From the NCBI GenBank assembly GCA_020630675.1, contig JAHDIR010000001.1, positions 25,015 through 89,014 of the forward strand: 64,000 nucleotides of DNA. Direction: 5' to 3'. The notes below the pieces were generated by a model that was not told the origin of the DNA, searched no databases, and was given only the letters and a program-made list of their open reading frames with translations. The position numbers and the translations under genes were made by a program. This stretch comes from Bdellovibrionales bacterium. GTDB lineage: Bacteria > Bdellovibrionota > Bdellovibrionia > Bdellovibrionales > UBA1609. This document shows positions 34,720 to 44,031 of this stretch, one piece after another (the stretch's first letter is position 1; every line of letters begins with the position of its first letter).

Positions 34720-36603
34720 GTGCAACCGTTTATTATATTTTTTATTTATGTGCTGAGCATTGAAGTTTTTGCTGAGCTAGTGCCTGAGGGTTCTCCAGAG
34801 TCTGGAGCTGTACCTAAACAAGTCATTGTTGTTTCGGCGAAAGCTCTTGATTTTCAATCTAAAGGACAAAATGTTTCTTATAAAAAAATTGATATTAAAA
34901 AGCAAAACTTAGAGATAAAGCCAACGGTAGTAGATGTTTTAAGGGTAGAACCTGGGCTAGAAGTATTTAACCAAGGGGGGCCTGGCAAAGTTTCTAAGTT
35001 ATTTTTACGGGGAACTAACTCTGAGCATACTTTAGTTTTAATTGACGGAATTGAAGTCAATGACTCCTCTTCACCTGGGCGTGCTTTTGATTTTGCTCAT
35101 ACTGACCTTAATAACATTGAGAGTATAGAGGTAATAAAAGGACCCCAAAGTGTAGCTTACGGCTCTGATGCCTTAGGAGGGGTTATACATATTAAAACCA
35201 TGGAAGGAAAAGGAAAGTTTCAGCCACGGTTACTAACTGAGGTTGGTTCTTTCGGTTCTAGAAAACTATCTGTGGGGGCTCTACAAGGAGATTCAAAAAA
35301 TAAGTACAGTGTTTTATTGTCTTACCGTCAAGCGGATGGTTTCTCATCGGCTAATGAAAAAGACGGAAACCATGAGAAGGATGGCTATGAACAAATTGAC
35401 TTTTCCAGCAAGTGGAATTCACGTCTTAGTGAAAGTATTTCCAGCGAAGTAGTTGTTAAGTTCGTAGATGCAAAAAATGAACTGGATAGAAATGGCGGCT
35501 CAGGAGCTGATGACCCTAACTCTGAAGAAGGTGCGAGACAGTTCTTTGCTAAACTTGAACTCTCAACTTTTTTTTGGTCGGATCAACTCGAGTCTAAAAT
35601 TTTACTGAACTACTCAAAAACCCATCGTAAAAATAAAAACCTTCCTGACCCAATAAGCTCTTTATTTCAAGATGATTTTTTTCAAGGGGAGGGGGTGAAG
35701 CTACAATGGTTAAATAATTATAGCCGTAACCCCTCTTTATTTTTGCAGTGGGGGGGGGACTATGAGTTAGAAGAGGTGTCCAGCAATCAATTTAGCAGCC
35801 GTAAAGCACGAAGTTTTGCAGGTTTTTTTCAGGTCAAAAAACAATGGAACTCTTTGTACTCCAGTCTGGGTTTACGCTATGGGCGGCAAATTGAAGGTTC
35901 AGCTCAAGCCATCACTTACCAGTCTGAGCTAGGATATAATTTTGTATCTTCAGGAACAAAAATTTCTGCAAGCCTATCAAGTGGCTTCAAAAACCCAAGC
36001 CTATCTCAATTGTATCATCCGACAACAGGGAAAACCACTCTAGACCCTGAAGAAGTTGTGGGCTGGGAGGTTGGGGTTGAGCAGAGTTTATGGGAAAACC
36101 ATGTTGAGTCTCGTTGGGTTTATTTTGATAATGATTTTAAAAATTTAATTTCTTTTGATTCTATGACGACAAAATCTATCAATCTAGGTGAGTCTCGAAT
36201 ACGTGGCTTAGAGTGGAGTCATCAGTTTTTTTATAATAAAGAGACTTACTTTTCTTGGGCCTACTCTCATTTTTTTGAAATAAAAAACACGGCCAACAAT
36301 ACAAAGTTGATTCGGCGGCCAAGAAATACTTGGAAAGGAACTATAGCCAGCAAATGGAAGCGAGTAGGGGTTCAGATAAATTATAGATATGTTGGGCAAA
36401 GAGATGACTTTCAGGCGGTGGACTTTCAAAAAGTACAAGCACCTAGTTACGAGGTTTTTGATTTAAGCTTGGATTATAAGCTCAAAGGTGGTAGCCAGTT
36501 TTATATGAGGTTTAATAATTTACTTAATACAAATTACGAAGAAGTTGATGGCTTTGGAACTCCGGGTTTTTCGGTATTTAGTGGTGTACAATGGGTTATG
36601 TAA
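34720..36603 (+). CDS. btuB: TonB-dependent outer-membrane receptor, probably BtuB
   Basis: About 627 residues from the GTG supported by AAGGAGAC; an upstream ATG would lie before the ribosome binding site. A signal peptide (FIIFFIYVLSIEVFA) precedes the plug domain: VVDVLRVEPGLEVFNQGGPG, LFLRGTNSEHTLVLIDGI, IESIEVIKGPQSVAYGSDAL and GGVIHIKT. The barrel is shown by repeated aromatic strands, ending in a final strand with Val-Met. The cobalamin riboswitch upstream indicates vitamin B12 or a related corrinoid as substrate. A TonB-like gene follows at 36614. The receptor gene and its energy partner are thus co-regulated. Confidence 0.88.
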   Translation: MQPFIIFFIYVLSIEVFAELVPEGSPESGAVPKQVIVVSAKALDFQSKGQNVSYKKIDIKKQNLEIKPTVVDVLRVEPGLEVFNQGGPGKVSKLFLRGTNSEHTLVLIDGIEVNDSSSPGRAFDFAHTDLNNIESIEVIKGPQSVAYGSDALGGVIHIKTMEGKGKFQPRLLTEVGSFGSRKLSVGALQGDSKNKYSVLLSYRQADGFSSANEKDGNHEKDGYEQIDFSSKWNSRLSESISSEVVVKFVDAKNELDRNGGSGADDPNSEEGARQFFAKLELSTFFWSDQLESKILLNYSKTHRKNKNLPDPISSLFQDDFFQGEGVKLQWLNNYSRNPSLFLQWGGDYELEEVSSNQFSSRKARSFAGFFQVKKQWNSLYSSLGLRYGRQIEGSAQAITYQSELGYNFVSSGTKISASLSSGFKNPSLSQLYHPTTGKTTLDPEEVVGWEVGVEQSLWENHVESRWVYFDNDFKNLISFDSMTTKSINLGESRIRGLEWSHQFFYNKETYFSWAYSHFFEIKNTANNTKLIRRPRNTWKGTIASKWKRVGVQINYRYVGQRDDFQAVDFQKVQAPSYEVFDLSLDYKLKGGSQFYMRFNNLLNTNYEEVDGFGTPGFSVFSGVQWVM

Positions 36604-36613
36604 ATTTCTAATT

Positions 36614-37156
36614 ATGAAAAAGAATTTTTTACTCTCGATAGTTTTTCATTTACTTTTTTTTTACTTCGTTGTTTATACAGCTCCAAAAGATTTAATCTCT
36701 CTTGATCTAACCAGTGGTTCTGATTTAGGTGTTGAGATAATTCCCCTTCAGACTTCAAATGATTTTTTGCCGAGTCAAAATTTTAAAAAAATAAGTGAAG
36801 TCAAAAAGCCTGATGAGGATAAAGGCTTGGCGTCTTCTTTGTCGACTTCTCAGGCGTCTTCGACAATGGCTGGAGCCACCCTGACGGCCACCTCAATAAT
36901 GAGCTCTCTCAAGCCCTTTTATCCTCTTTCTTCACGTAGAAGAAAAGAAGAAGGTGTCACTAAAATACAAGTCACAATCGATAGTGGTGGTCATATTTAT
37001 GATTATAAGTTAATTCGCTCTAGTGGATTTAAAAGCTTAGATAGGGCCGCTCAAAAAGCGGTTGAACGAGTTTTGTTATCACCTGAGCTATTGAGTGATT
37101 CCGAAAAAACAAGCACTCTAGAGCTAGATTTTAAGTTTCAACTTGATCCTTCCTAA
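36614..37156 (+). CDS. TonB-family energy transducer
   Basis: 180 residues from the ATG that starts the signal anchor MKKNFLLSIVFHLLFFYFVV; the open frame further upstream lies inside btuB. A short periplasmic linker (about 25-105) is followed by a TonB C-terminal domain: PLSSRRRKEEGVTKIQVTID, SGGHIYDYKLIRSSGF, then LDRAAQKAVERVLL. This domain contacts the TonB box of outer-membrane receptors. The linker is Ser-rich rather than Pro-rich and rather short. It follows btuB by ten bases, implying a dedicated partner. No exbB or exbD is present here. Confidence 0.85.
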   Translation: MKKNFLLSIVFHLLFFYFVVYTAPKDLISLDLTSGSDLGVEIIPLQTSNDFLPSQNFKKISEVKKPDEDKGLASSLSTSQASSTMAGATLTATSIMSSLKPFYPLSSRRRKEEGVTKIQVTIDSGGHIYDYKLIRSSGFKSLDRAAQKAVERVLLSPELLSDSEKTSTLELDFKFQLDPS

Positions 37157-37923
37157 ATAAAAATATTTTTACGTTTTTTAACATGCCTAGAAAGTTCTTT
37201 TTGCATACGTTCTCTAATGTCTAAAGCTATCTCATGAACAAGCTCTTTATCATTAGCTTTATCTTTGCGGTAGGGGAGGTGAATGGGCTCCATAAATATA
37301 ATTTTCCATTTTGCAGGTAATGGTAAGGTGTTTAACGGAAGAGGAAGAACTGTGCCCTTCAAATATTTTCCAAGTTTGAGTTTGGCAATATTTATATGTG
37401 TCTCTTCTGCGCCAATAATTAGGCAAGGAATAATAGGTGCTCCAGTCTGCAAAGCCATTCTGACAAACCCTCTTTTGAACTCTTGAAGTTTATAGGCGTT
37501 AGCAGAAGATTTAAAATTACCGTGTTCTCCCTCAGGAAATAAAACAACGAGTTGCTTTTTGTCTAAGTACTTTACTCCGTTGGGTGTGGTGGCTTCTATA
37601 AATCCCATTTTGTTCATTGGTATTGACGTACCTTTTGTTAAAAACCAAAGAGCATGAGTAAGAACTCTAGGTACGCGTCCTATTTTTTTTTGGATATGAT
37701 GTGAAAGTAAAACGGCGTCAAAACCAGAGTAACCACTATGGTTAGGTGTAATGAGGGCAGCCCCTGATTTTGGTATATTTTCAACCCCTTCTATTTTTAA
37801 GCGAAAATACTTGGTCATAATTTCTAGAATAAAGTGAGGGAGCACCTTGTAAAAAAGCTGTTTAGGCCCGAGCTTTTCAAAATCAATTTTTTCAGACAGC
37901 ATATTTTTTAAATTGAGTTTCAA
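37153..37923 (-). CDS. Lysophospholipid acyltransferase family protein
   Basis: A 256-residue PlsC-like acyltransferase. The start is TTG with AGAGGA upstream. The active-site region is LITPNHSGYSGFDAVLLSHH, where His and Asp are six residues apart rather than the usual four. It matches the TMEM68/DAGAT-like branch rather than classical PlsC. FPEGEHGNFKSS is the glycerol-phosphate binding motif, and APIIPCLIIGAEE follows. It probably acts on membrane lipids at the inner face. The 3' end overlaps the TonB gene by four bases. Confidence 0.85.
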   Translation of the reverse strand: MKLNLKNMLSEKIDFEKLGPKQLFYKVLPHFILEIMTKYFRLKIEGVENIPKSGAALITPNHSGYSGFDAVLLSHHIQKKIGRVPRVLTHALWFLTKGTSIPMNKMGFIEATTPNGVKYLDKKQLVVLFPEGEHGNFKSSANAYKLQEFKRGFVRMALQTGAPIIPCLIIGAEETHINIAKLKLGKYLKGTVLPLPLNTLPLPAKWKIIFMEPIHLPYRKDKANDKELVHEIALDIRERMQKELSRHVKKRKNIFI

Positions 37924-38083
37924 GGGATCCTCTTTTTTGTCAGAATTTCATTAGGGTCATTATTATCACATTATGGCAAACTCCTGTAAATTTTGAATGG
38001 AATCTTTGCGTTATTAAAAAAATACCCAACCTATGTTACAACAAGTGAGTAAAATTTATAATAAATTTAAGGAGCGCAAGATT

Positions 38084-39559
38084 ATGGCCAATTATGTTTT
38101 GTCTATTGACCAGGGAACCACAGGAAGTTCTGTTAGTTTACTCAATGCCAAAGGAAAAATTGTTGCTTTTGCAAATAAAGAGTTTGCGCAGCTATATCCT
38201 AAAGCCGGTTGGGTTGAGCATAACCCTCAAGAGATTTGGAAAAGTGTTTTATCGGCAATAAAGACTGTATTCAAAAAGTCAACTGTGAGTCCACGAGATA
38301 TTGTTTCTATTGGAATTACTAATCAAAGAGAAACTTGCTTGGTTTGGGATAAAAATAGCGGACAACCTATTTACAATGCCATTGTTTGGCAGTGTCGTCG
38401 CACAACTAAAGATTGTCAGCGTCTAAAGAAAAATAAAGTCGAGCAATTAGTGCAAGAAAAAACGGGGTTGCTTTTAGACCCCTATTTCAGTGCCACCAAG
38501 TTGGCCTGGATTTTAAAAAACTTTGGTCAAAAATCTAAAATAAAAGACTATTTAGCTGGAAACATAGACTCATTTTTAGTTTGGAAACTAACAAAAGGTT
38601 TAGAGCACAGTACTGACGTCAGTAATGCCTCTCGCACCTCTCTAATGAATCTTGAGCAGTTGCAGTGGGATCCCGATTTATTGAAATTGTTCAAGGTTCC
38701 GTTGAGTGTTTTGCCTCAAATAAAAAATTCCAATGATTTTTTTGGACGCACTCTAGGGGTGCCTGGTTTGCCGGATGGAATACCTATTCATGGAATCGCC
38801 GGCGACCAACAATCAGCTCTTTTTGGTCAAACAGCGTTTAATCCTGGCGAAGCTAAATGTACTTTTGGCACCGGAAGTTTTATATTAATGAACTCTGGAT
38901 CTAAAAAAATAATATCAAAAAATGGCTTATTAACGACAGTGGCTTGGAAGCTTAAAGGAGACAAGAGGGCCACTTATGCCTTAGAGGGTGGGGCTTTTAT
39001 TTGTGGAGCCGCTGTTCAATGGTTAAGGGATGGTTTAGGGCTTATTAAAGAAAGTTCCGAGATAGAAGCGCTGGCCTCTCAAGTCAAAGACTCTTTAGGA
39101 GTTCATTTTGTTCCGGCATTGGCGGGGCTAGGAGCGCCGTACTGGAACCCTGAGGCTCGGGGAATAATCACTGGTCTTACGCGAGGTGTGACTCAACATC
39201 ATTTAGCTCGAGCGACTCTTGAAGCCATGGCCTTACAAAATGTAGAAATTCTTAAGGTGATGGAGGAAAACTTAGGTAAAAAATTAAAGAATCTTCGTGT
39301 CGACGGAGGGGCTGTTAGAAACAACTTACTTATGCAATTGCAGGCGGATTATTTAGGAACGTCAATTTTTCGCCCTAAAACCATTGAAACCACTGTTGCT
39401 GGAGCAGCCTTTTTAGCTGGCCTAGGCGTTGGGTTGTGGTCAGACAAAAAGCAGCTTTTGAAAATAAATAAAATTGATAGAGAGTTTAAAGCTCAGCTCA
39501 CTTTAAAGCAACGAAAAGAAAAACTTCGCCTTTGGCAACAGGCAGTTAGTAAAACCTAA
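38084..39559 (+). CDS. glpK: Glycerol kinase
   Basis: 491 residues from the ATG with AAGGAG nine bases upstream; a longer open frame is ignored. It has the FGGY sugar-kinase ATPase core: SIDQGTTGSSVSLL, VEHNPQEIWKSV, ITNQRETCLVWDK, IYNAIVWQCRRT, GIAGDQQSALFGQ, and the phosphate loop CTFGTGSFILMNSG. The C-terminal VDGGAVRNNLLMQLQADYLG is conserved. It phosphorylates glycerol to sn-glycerol 3-phosphate in the cytosol. No glpF or glpD gene is nearby. Confidence 0.95.
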   Translation: MANYVLSIDQGTTGSSVSLLNAKGKIVAFANKEFAQLYPKAGWVEHNPQEIWKSVLSAIKTVFKKSTVSPRDIVSIGITNQRETCLVWDKNSGQPIYNAIVWQCRRTTKDCQRLKKNKVEQLVQEKTGLLLDPYFSATKLAWILKNFGQKSKIKDYLAGNIDSFLVWKLTKGLEHSTDVSNASRTSLMNLEQLQWDPDLLKLFKVPLSVLPQIKNSNDFFGRTLGVPGLPDGIPIHGIAGDQQSALFGQTAFNPGEAKCTFGTGSFILMNSGSKKIISKNGLLTTVAWKLKGDKRATYALEGGAFICGAAVQWLRDGLGLIKESSEIEALASQVKDSLGVHFVPALAGLGAPYWNPEARGIITGLTRGVTQHHLARATLEAMALQNVEILKVMEENLGKKLKNLRVDGGAVRNNLLMQLQADYLGTSIFRPKTIETTVAGAAFLAGLGVGLWSDKKQLLKINKIDREFKAQLTLKQRKEKLRLWQQAVSKT

Positions 39560-39818
39560 GTCGAGTGAATTCATGGGTTGTGTTTGACGAGCCCATGAAA
39601 TTATTAAGGTCTGTGAATTGGGGTTTATACTCTATTCATAAAGGTAGAGTTCTAAAAAAAAATCTATATATAAACTCTTTTTTTAGATACAATTTAACAG
39701 GAAAGCAAAGTCTTTGGCATTTACACCTAATGTGCCCGCCCCCTTAACTTGAGGTCGACAGTTTTGCTCACTCACCAAAATCATATTGTCATGATTTGAG
39801 CGACAGGGAGAGTTGCCC

Positions 39819-42212
39819 GTGAAGAAATGTTTTTTGTTTTTTGTTTATTTTTTTTATAGTTATTCAGCTATGGCTTTAGAAGTCAGCCAAATAATCAATA
39901 AAGCCTCATTCAAACAGGCCATTGAACTTTATAATAACGGTCATGTTGAAAAGGCAATTCGTCATTTACAAGATCAAAAAATAGAAGCTGATAAACTTGC
40001 CTATAAACATTTTTTAATTTCTAAATATGCCTTTGATATCAGTTTCTTTGATATTGCTCGAGCAAACATTAATAAGGCCATTGAGTTTAAGGTTCCTTTG
40101 CAAGATTATGCCTATTTTATGAAAGGAATGATTGAGTGGGAATCAAAAAATGACCTAGAGTTAGCTGAAAAAAGTTTTCTAAAAGCTTTAGAAAAAAAAC
40201 CAATCCGCTCACTTGAGCTCGATACACAATTTCATTTATCACGTCTATATTTTTATCAAGAGAGATTTCCAGAGGCTAAAAAAGTTCTAACTCAATTAAG
40301 AAAGGCTTATCGTTTTAGTCCCAGAAGGCCGGAAGTTTTGTGGAAGCTTACGCAAATATATGTTATGGAAGATGACCGTTTAAACACTTGTCGCTGGGCA
40401 AGAAATTTATATTCGAACTACCCTTTTAGTTCATTTGTTAGTCACTGGACAATGAATTTAGCTGAAAATAAAGTTGGAAACAGAAGTTTAAATTGTCTTC
40501 CCAACTATAATGATCAAAAGCGAAGAATAAAAAAGCTTTTATGGTCGGGTAAAGATAAGGAGGCGGCACGAGATATTAAAATTTTACAAAAAATCTCTAC
40601 TCCCGAAAATAAAAATGATATGGTTAGTTTACATGCTGAGTATTTACTACATATCGGTGATGTCGATGAAGCAGTCACTTTACTTTTGAAAAACTATAAA
40701 GCTCAAAAAAATGATTTTGAGTACTTAATGTTACTTGGATTTGCCACATTTAAAGCTTCACATTTTCAAACAGCAGTGGGCAGTTACTATAAGGCCTATC
40801 AGCTTAAGCCGAAACATCGAAAAGGCAAGACCGCTTTATATCGTTCGGCCTTTTTAAGTTATCAATTTCAAGATTATGATGGAGCCACAAGAAAGTATAA
40901 AGAATTTATTAAGGTTTACCCTTATTCATCGTTAGCAAGAGATGCCAAATACCATATTGCTTGGATGAGGTATCTTAAAGGTAATTACACGGGCGCCATT
41001 GCTTCTTTTGAAGAAATTTTAACAGATAGAAAAAATAAAAAAAGACGTTGGCGTAAGTACTCTATTCAGCGCATTCAATATTGGATGGCGATGAGTTACC
41101 TGAAGTTAAATAAAAAGAAAACAGCAGCTTATATATTTGATCACCTTTCTCGCGACCCCATGAAAGGTTACTACTCATTTACGGCCTCTTCTCGTTTGCA
41201 ATCTTTAGGGCCGTTACCAGTTTATCAAAACCCTTCTGAGTCGGGACTGGATCGAGGGCTTTCTTCTGAAGACGAAAAAGCTCTGACAAACCCAGATATG
41301 AATAGGGCTTTAGCGGGGGCTCATTTAACAGACCATCTTGAAAATCAAAACCAACTTGAAGAAGATTCAGTAGAGGTCGCCAAAAGAGACGAAGTTACAC
41401 CCAGTAAAGACTTCTGGTCTCTCCCTAAGGTGAACTATCATTTATCACGTGTTGAACCTTTGATTGAGATGGGGCAAATGAATTGGGCTTATCGAGACAT
41501 AAAACAAATAGAAAGACATATTAAAGATAAATCTCTGTACCCCAAGTTTGTTAAAAATTATGAGCTTTTAGAGCAATACACACGTTCGAGTTATTTGGCC
41601 GAAGTGAAAGTATTGCCTGTACACGAACTCCCTTTAGAGGAGTCAAAAAATATTTGGCGCTCAGCCTTTCCGCGTCCTTATAAAGGGGCCGTAAAGCAGT
41701 TTTCAAAAGATTTTGCTGTTCCTGACCACTTTGTTTGGTCGATCATGAAGGCGGAAAGTCGCTATAACAGAAAGGCTGAGTCTCCAGTGGGGGCCAAGGG
41801 ATTAATGCAACTTATGCCATACACGGCCAAAAAAGTGGCTCGATTGATTGATAAAGGCCCCCAGAAAGATTTATTTCTTCATAACCCCCAAACAAACATT
41901 AAGTTGGGAACCAGGTATTTGAGTCGGCTTCTCGGTAAGTTTAATAATCAATTGCCTTTAGTTGCGGCGGCTTATAATGCTGGACCTCACCGAGTTTGGT
42001 CATGGCTAGCAAAATTTGGTAAATTAGATTTAGACGAATTTATTGAACATATTCCTTTTTTGGAAACTAGAAATTATGTAAAAAGGGTGACCCGATTCTA
42101 TGGAGCCTATAATTTTACTTATAATAACAAGCCTGACTCATTGAGCTTTTTGGCTTCAAGTATTCCCATAGAGTTCAACGGCCCTTCTCCCACGAAAGAA
42201 GACTGGAACTAA
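39819..42212 (+). CDS. Soluble lytic transglycosylase with TPR-like helical domain
   Basis: About 797 residues from a GTG with AGGGAG eight bases upstream; a TTG two codons earlier is weaker. A signal peptide (CFLFFVYFFYSYSAMA) is followed by about 450 residues of TPR-like helical repeats and a linker, then the SLT catalytic domain: WSIMKAESRYNRKAESPVGA with the catalytic Glu, GLMQLMPYTAKKVARL, LGTRYLSRLL and VAAAYNAGPHRVWSWL. It cleaves peptidoglycan to 1,6-anhydro-muropeptides in the periplasm. The TPR part is longer than in E. coli Slt70, suggesting binding partners. Confidence 0.9.
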   Translation: MKKCFLFFVYFFYSYSAMALEVSQIINKASFKQAIELYNNGHVEKAIRHLQDQKIEADKLAYKHFLISKYAFDISFFDIARANINKAIEFKVPLQDYAYFMKGMIEWESKNDLELAEKSFLKALEKKPIRSLELDTQFHLSRLYFYQERFPEAKKVLTQLRKAYRFSPRRPEVLWKLTQIYVMEDDRLNTCRWARNLYSNYPFSSFVSHWTMNLAENKVGNRSLNCLPNYNDQKRRIKKLLWSGKDKEAARDIKILQKISTPENKNDMVSLHAEYLLHIGDVDEAVTLLLKNYKAQKNDFEYLMLLGFATFKASHFQTAVGSYYKAYQLKPKHRKGKTALYRSAFLSYQFQDYDGATRKYKEFIKVYPYSSLARDAKYHIAWMRYLKGNYTGAIASFEEILTDRKNKKRRWRKYSIQRIQYWMAMSYLKLNKKKTAAYIFDHLSRDPMKGYYSFTASSRLQSLGPLPVYQNPSESGLDRGLSSEDEKALTNPDMNRALAGAHLTDHLENQNQLEEDSVEVAKRDEVTPSKDFWSLPKVNYHLSRVEPLIEMGQMNWAYRDIKQIERHIKDKSLYPKFVKNYELLEQYTRSSYLAEVKVLPVHELPLEESKNIWRSAFPRPYKGAVKQFSKDFAVPDHFVWSIMKAESRYNRKAESPVGAKGLMQLMPYTAKKVARLIDKGPQKDLFLHNPQTNIKLGTRYLSRLLGKFNNQLPLVAAAYNAGPHRVWSWLAKFGKLDLDEFIEHIPFLETRNYVKRVTRFYGAYNFTYNNKPDSLSFLASSIPIEFNGPSPTKEDWN

Positions 42213-42383
42213 GAGGCTTTGGCTGAGCGCTCTTATCCAAAGCTACGAAATGACTCATATTAAATAAAAACCTTAAGTTCTGCTGATTTAAGTAGATTTC
42301 ACTTTTTATGCTTATTGTCGCCCTCTACATTTTGTCAGATTTTGGTTAGAGCTTGACAAGATGCATTTGAAACGAGAAAAAAC

Positions 42384-42440
42384 CTCCTAATGCCCCAAGA
42401 TACTTATTTTAGCACGGGGCTATCCAATTAGAATTAGGAG
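42384..42440 (+). promoter_or_regulatory. Leader hairpin overlapping the oppA ribosome binding site
   Basis: CTCCTAATGCCCC at 42384-42396 can pair with GGGGC at 42416-42420 and, past a 12-base bulge, with ATTAGGAG at 42433-42440. The right arm is the Shine-Dalgarno of oppA, seven bases from its ATG. The structure would hide it. Function is inferred. Confidence 0.5.
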
Positions 42441-42447
42441 AGGTTAT

Positions 42448-44031
42448 ATGAAATTAGGGTTAATGCTCATGATTGTGGGTGCTTTATTTGCATCGTCTTG
42501 TACAAAAAAGCAAAGTACACAGTACGGTCTAAAAAACGAAGAAACTTTAAAAATTAACATCACTACGGAACCGCCTTCTCTTGATTGGAGTAAATCTACG
42601 GACACAACCTCAGCTCTTATTCAAGATAACATTATGGAAGGAATGGTAGAGTACAACTTCGAAGACCCTGACTTAGGTTTAAAGCCTGCCTTAGCCAAAG
42701 AGTGGAACTCCACGAATAAAGCCCAAACTTGGACATTCACCCTCAGAGACAACGTTAAATGGAACGATGGTGTTCCTTTTACGGCTCAACATATCGTAGA
42801 TGGTTGGGAAAGGCTTCTTAACCCGACAACAGCCTCTGAATATGCCTACTTTCTTTATGGGGTAAAAAATGCCAGTAAATATAGCCGTGGAGAAATTAAA
42901 GACTTCAGCCAAGTGGGTGTGAAGGTAAATAAAAAAGGGCAGTTGGTTGTTGAGCTAGAAGGGCCACAAAGCTATTTTCCTTACTTACTAACTCACCATT
43001 GTACTTATCCAATTCGCTTAGATGTTATTAAGAAGTTTGGCGAAAAATGGACATCTCCAGAAAACATTGTGACTCTGGGAGCTTACAACTTAAAAATCTG
43101 GGAGCATGATAAGGCCATTGTTCTAGAAAGAAACGACAGCTATTATTCCACTCCAGCAAAAACAAAAAATATTTTAGCCTATATGATCCCTCAAGTTTCA
43201 ACAGCGATCACTCTTTTTGAAACAGGTAAAATTGATGTTCAGGCTAACCTACCTTCTGCTGAGCTTAAAGTTCTTAAAAAGAAAAAAGAGTACAAAGAAA
43301 GTGGAATTCTTTCTCTTTATTACTACGGTATGAACACTAAAAAGCCTCCTTTTGATAACATCAATGTTAGAAAAGCCGTGGCTCACGCTATTGACCGAAA
43401 AGAAATTACAACAATGTTAGATGGTGGACAAAGACCAATGACAAGTTGGGTTCCTCCTGGAATGTTTGGTTTTGACTCTAATAAAGGAGCTAAGTTTGAC
43501 CCAAGTAAGGCTAAAGAGTTTTTAGCCAAAGCTGGTTTTAAAGACCCTTCCAAACTTCCTAAAATTGATCTCGCTTATAACACGAACGAAGATCACAAAA
43601 GAATTGCTGAAAATGTTCAAGCTCAATTAAAGAGAAACCTTGGTATAACTGTTGAAATCAAAAACGAAGAATGGAAAAGTTACCTCGGTAAGTTAAAATC
43701 TGACACTCCTCATATTTACAGAATGGGTTGGGTTGCTGATTTTCCAGATCCAGATAACTTTTTAAATTTAATGACATCTTACTCTGACAACAATCACACA
43801 AACTGGGGAAACAATGCTTTTGATGACCTTATTAAAAGAGCTGTGAGTGTTGATAAAAAAGATGATCGTCGTGAGCTTTATGCAAAAGCACAGCAAATTT
43901 TAACTGAAGATGAAGTTCCGGTTATTCCAATTTATTCTGGAGTTTCTCATATATTAGTTAACGAGCGAGTTAAGAATTACCCTATGAATGTTATGGGTCG
44001 ACGTAAATTTAAGGGAGTCGTTCTTAAGTGA
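42448..44031 (+). CDS. oppA: Oligopeptide ABC transporter, substrate-binding lipoprotein
   Basis: A 527-residue binding protein with a lipoprotein signal (LMLMIVGALFASSCTKK). The SBP_bac_5 fold is shown by LKINITTEPPSLDWSKSTD, VEYNFEDPDLGLKPALAKEW, WTFTLRDNVKWNDGVPFTAQ, the hinge region YYGMNTKKPPFDNINVRKAV, and HIYRMGWVADFPDPDNFLNL. These proteins bind short peptides in the periplasm and deliver them to the membrane subunits. Its stop overlaps the oppB start. The leader carries a hairpin that may control translation. Confidence 0.9.
   Translation: MKLGLMLMIVGALFASSCTKKQSTQYGLKNEETLKINITTEPPSLDWSKSTDTTSALIQDNIMEGMVEYNFEDPDLGLKPALAKEWNSTNKAQTWTFTLRDNVKWNDGVPFTAQHIVDGWERLLNPTTASEYAYFLYGVKNASKYSRGEIKDFSQVGVKVNKKGQLVVELEGPQSYFPYLLTHHCTYPIRLDVIKKFGEKWTSPENIVTLGAYNLKIWEHDKAIVLERNDSYYSTPAKTKNILAYMIPQVSTAITLFETGKIDVQANLPSAELKVLKKKKEYKESGILSLYYYGMNTKKPPFDNINVRKAVAHAIDRKEITTMLDGGQRPMTSWVPPGMFGFDSNKGAKFDPSKAKEFLAKAGFKDPSKLPKIDLAYNTNEDHKRIAENVQAQLKRNLGITVEIKNEEWKSYLGKLKSDTPHIYRMGWVADFPDPDNFLNLMTSYSDNNHTNWGNNAFDDLIKRAVSVDKKDDRRELYAKAQQILTEDEVPVIPIYSGVSHILVNERVKNYPMNVMGRRKFKGVVLK

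Noticed and set aside
39565..39747. Short open frame after glpK
   Set aside because: No ribosome binding site, unusual composition and no domain; the region also holds a weak hairpin (TTCATGGG / CCCATGAA).
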